From: Betaproteobacteria bacterium
GTDB taxonomy: Bacteria; Pseudomonadota; Gammaproteobacteria; Burkholderiales; Casimicrobiaceae
Length of the DNA stretch: 7,307 bases
Assembly: GCA_013298455.1 (NCBI GenBank)
Contig: JAAFHR010000161.1
Coordinates: 1-7,307, forward strand
Direction of reading: 5' to 3'
This document shows, in pieces, positions 6,876-7,307 of the stretch (positions are counted from its first letter, which is position 1; each line of letters starts with the position of its first letter). The notes under the pieces were generated by a model. It made no database searches and was not told where the DNA came from. It was given only the letters and a program-made list of their open reading frames with translations. Made by a program: the position numbers and the translations under genes.

Positions 6876-6887
6876 GCTTCAACCCCC
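6873..6887 (-). promoter_or_regulatory. Coupled stop/start junction, TIR to SLOG gene
   Basis: Read on the minus strand, GGGGG (6883-6887) precedes the TGA stop of the TIR gene (6879-6881), one AGC codon and the GTG start of the SLOG gene (6873-6875). The G-run lies 7 nt before GTG and could act as an atypical ribosome site, allowing translational coupling. Both genes are in the same frame here. A run of seven A (6889-6895 on this strand) sits just upstream of the G-run. Confidence 0.45.
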
Positions 6888-7307
6888 ATTTTTTTCAGAA
6901 ACAGCGGCCAGCGCGCTTCGCTTGGCAAACGCGAGCACGGCGATCGAAGGGGTTGCGTCGGGTGCGACCGCAGTTTGGAGCATCGTCCAACCATTTGCGT
7001 GATTGCCCGGTTCAATCCGCGCAGACGTTCGATTAGCGCTTATGTCGCTACCCAATATGACTTTGACTGAGCACATATTCAATAGGGCGTCAGATGGTAG
7101 CGTTGGCTTACCGTTGAGCGCTTCGAGCAGATGCTGCGCAAACCGCTGAAAGGTTGCATTGGATGAAAGCCGCGTCCACTGCCGCTCGCGAAACTTCTCC
7201 GGCACCAGAGCAGCCGTTTCCAAAACGTCCCCCAAAATCACCGGAAAGAAAAACGCTTTGTTGTCTGCCATCAGATGCGAGCGATCCACGGCTAGCTTCC
7301 ACTCCAG
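6879..7307 (-). CDS. TIR-domain protein, C-terminal part (5' end outside window)
   Basis: The frame stays open to the right edge, so the true start lies outside the window. The internal GTG at 7289 falls inside the domain and should not be taken as the start. The first visible residues, LEWKLAVDRSHLMADNKAF then FFPVILGD, followed by VPEKFRERQWTRL and FQRFAQHLLEAL, match the C-terminal half of bacterial TIR domains. The Glu of LEWKLA aligns by pattern with the catalytic Glu of NADase TIRs such as SARM1 (E followed four residues later by Ala), so activity is plausible, but the first half of the domain cannot be seen. After the domain comes a linker of about 60 residues and then PSIAVLAFAKRSA. 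This resembles the opening of the 'SIAVLPF' module found after TIR in longer TPR-type proteins, but a stop follows 13 residues beyond it. The protein may be a truncated member of that group. TIR enzymes cleave NAD, often to signal nucleotides; the downstream SLOG gene fits as a sensor. Confidence 0.8.
   Translation of the reverse strand: MEWKLAVDRSHLMADNKAFFFPVILGDVLETAALVPEKFRERQWTRLSSNATFQRFAQHLLEALNGKPTLPSDALLNMCSVKVILGSDISANRTSARIEPGNHANGWTMLQTAVAPDATPSIAVLAFAKRSALAAVSEKNGG

Noticed and set aside
6879..6895. Programmed frameshift at the A7 and G5 runs near the end of the TIR gene
   Set aside because: Translation in the other two frames ends within about 5 to 13 codons and gives nothing resembling a continued domain. 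TIR and SLOG are already in the same frame, so a single shift would not join them.
6188..7036. 282-aa plus-strand open frame across the TIR/SLOG junction
   Set aside because: It is antisense to two genes with clear domain motifs and its translation is Arg/Pro/Ser-rich without structure.
1..7307. CRISPR arrays, insertion sequences, tRNA or rRNA genes
   Set aside because: I saw no regularly spaced direct repeats, transposase motifs, terminal inverted repeats, or tRNA/rRNA-like sequence. This was by eye; a tRNA or covariance-model scan was not run.

Overview
The window looks like chromosomal DNA of a Gram-negative proteobacterium, most likely a betaproteobacterium. The main evidence is the petA-petB-petC order of a bacterial cytochrome bc1 complex. 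Its cytochrome b carries the PVWY form of the Qo motif and 15-residue spacing between one pair of heme ligands, both of which I associate with beta/gammaproteobacteria. This placement is by protein style, not by database search.

Positions 1-2880 (minus strand): a tightly packed petABC operon encodes the Rieske iron-sulfur protein, cytochrome b and cytochrome c1. The stop and start codons are only 3 nt apart at both junctions, and a strong hairpin terminator follows petC. Together these proteins form ubiquinol:cytochrome c oxidoreductase (complex III). All Fe-S and heme ligand motifs are intact.

Positions 2881-3274: an intergenic region of about 394 nt between the divergent petA and TPR genes. 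It holds a hairpin with a T6 tail (oriented +), a weak candidate petA promoter and an imperfect 30-bp tandem repeat.

Positions 3275-3751 (plus strand): a small exported tetratricopeptide-repeat protein. It converges on a minus-strand cluster, and the space between them is unusually rich in inverted repeats.

Positions 3824-7307 (minus strand): three co-directional genes, read from the right edge. First is the C-terminal part of a TIR-domain protein that runs off the window. Second is a 620-aa protein with an N-terminal SLOG-type nucleotide-binding domain and two C-terminal pairs of membrane helices of SLATT type. Third, after 52 nt, is a six-helix membrane diguanylate cyclase with intact GGDEF and I-site motifs.

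The TIR plus SLOG-membrane pair is the most interesting part. In Thoeris-type immunity a TIR enzyme makes an NAD-derived nucleotide signal that a SLOG (type I) or macro (type II) protein senses; here the sensor is joined to a predicted membrane effector. The two genes are separated by one UGA and one serine codon and are in the same reading frame. The TIR protein ends inside what looks like the start of an 'SIAVLPF' module seen in longer TIR-TPR proteins. A role in defence is inference, not shown by the sequence.
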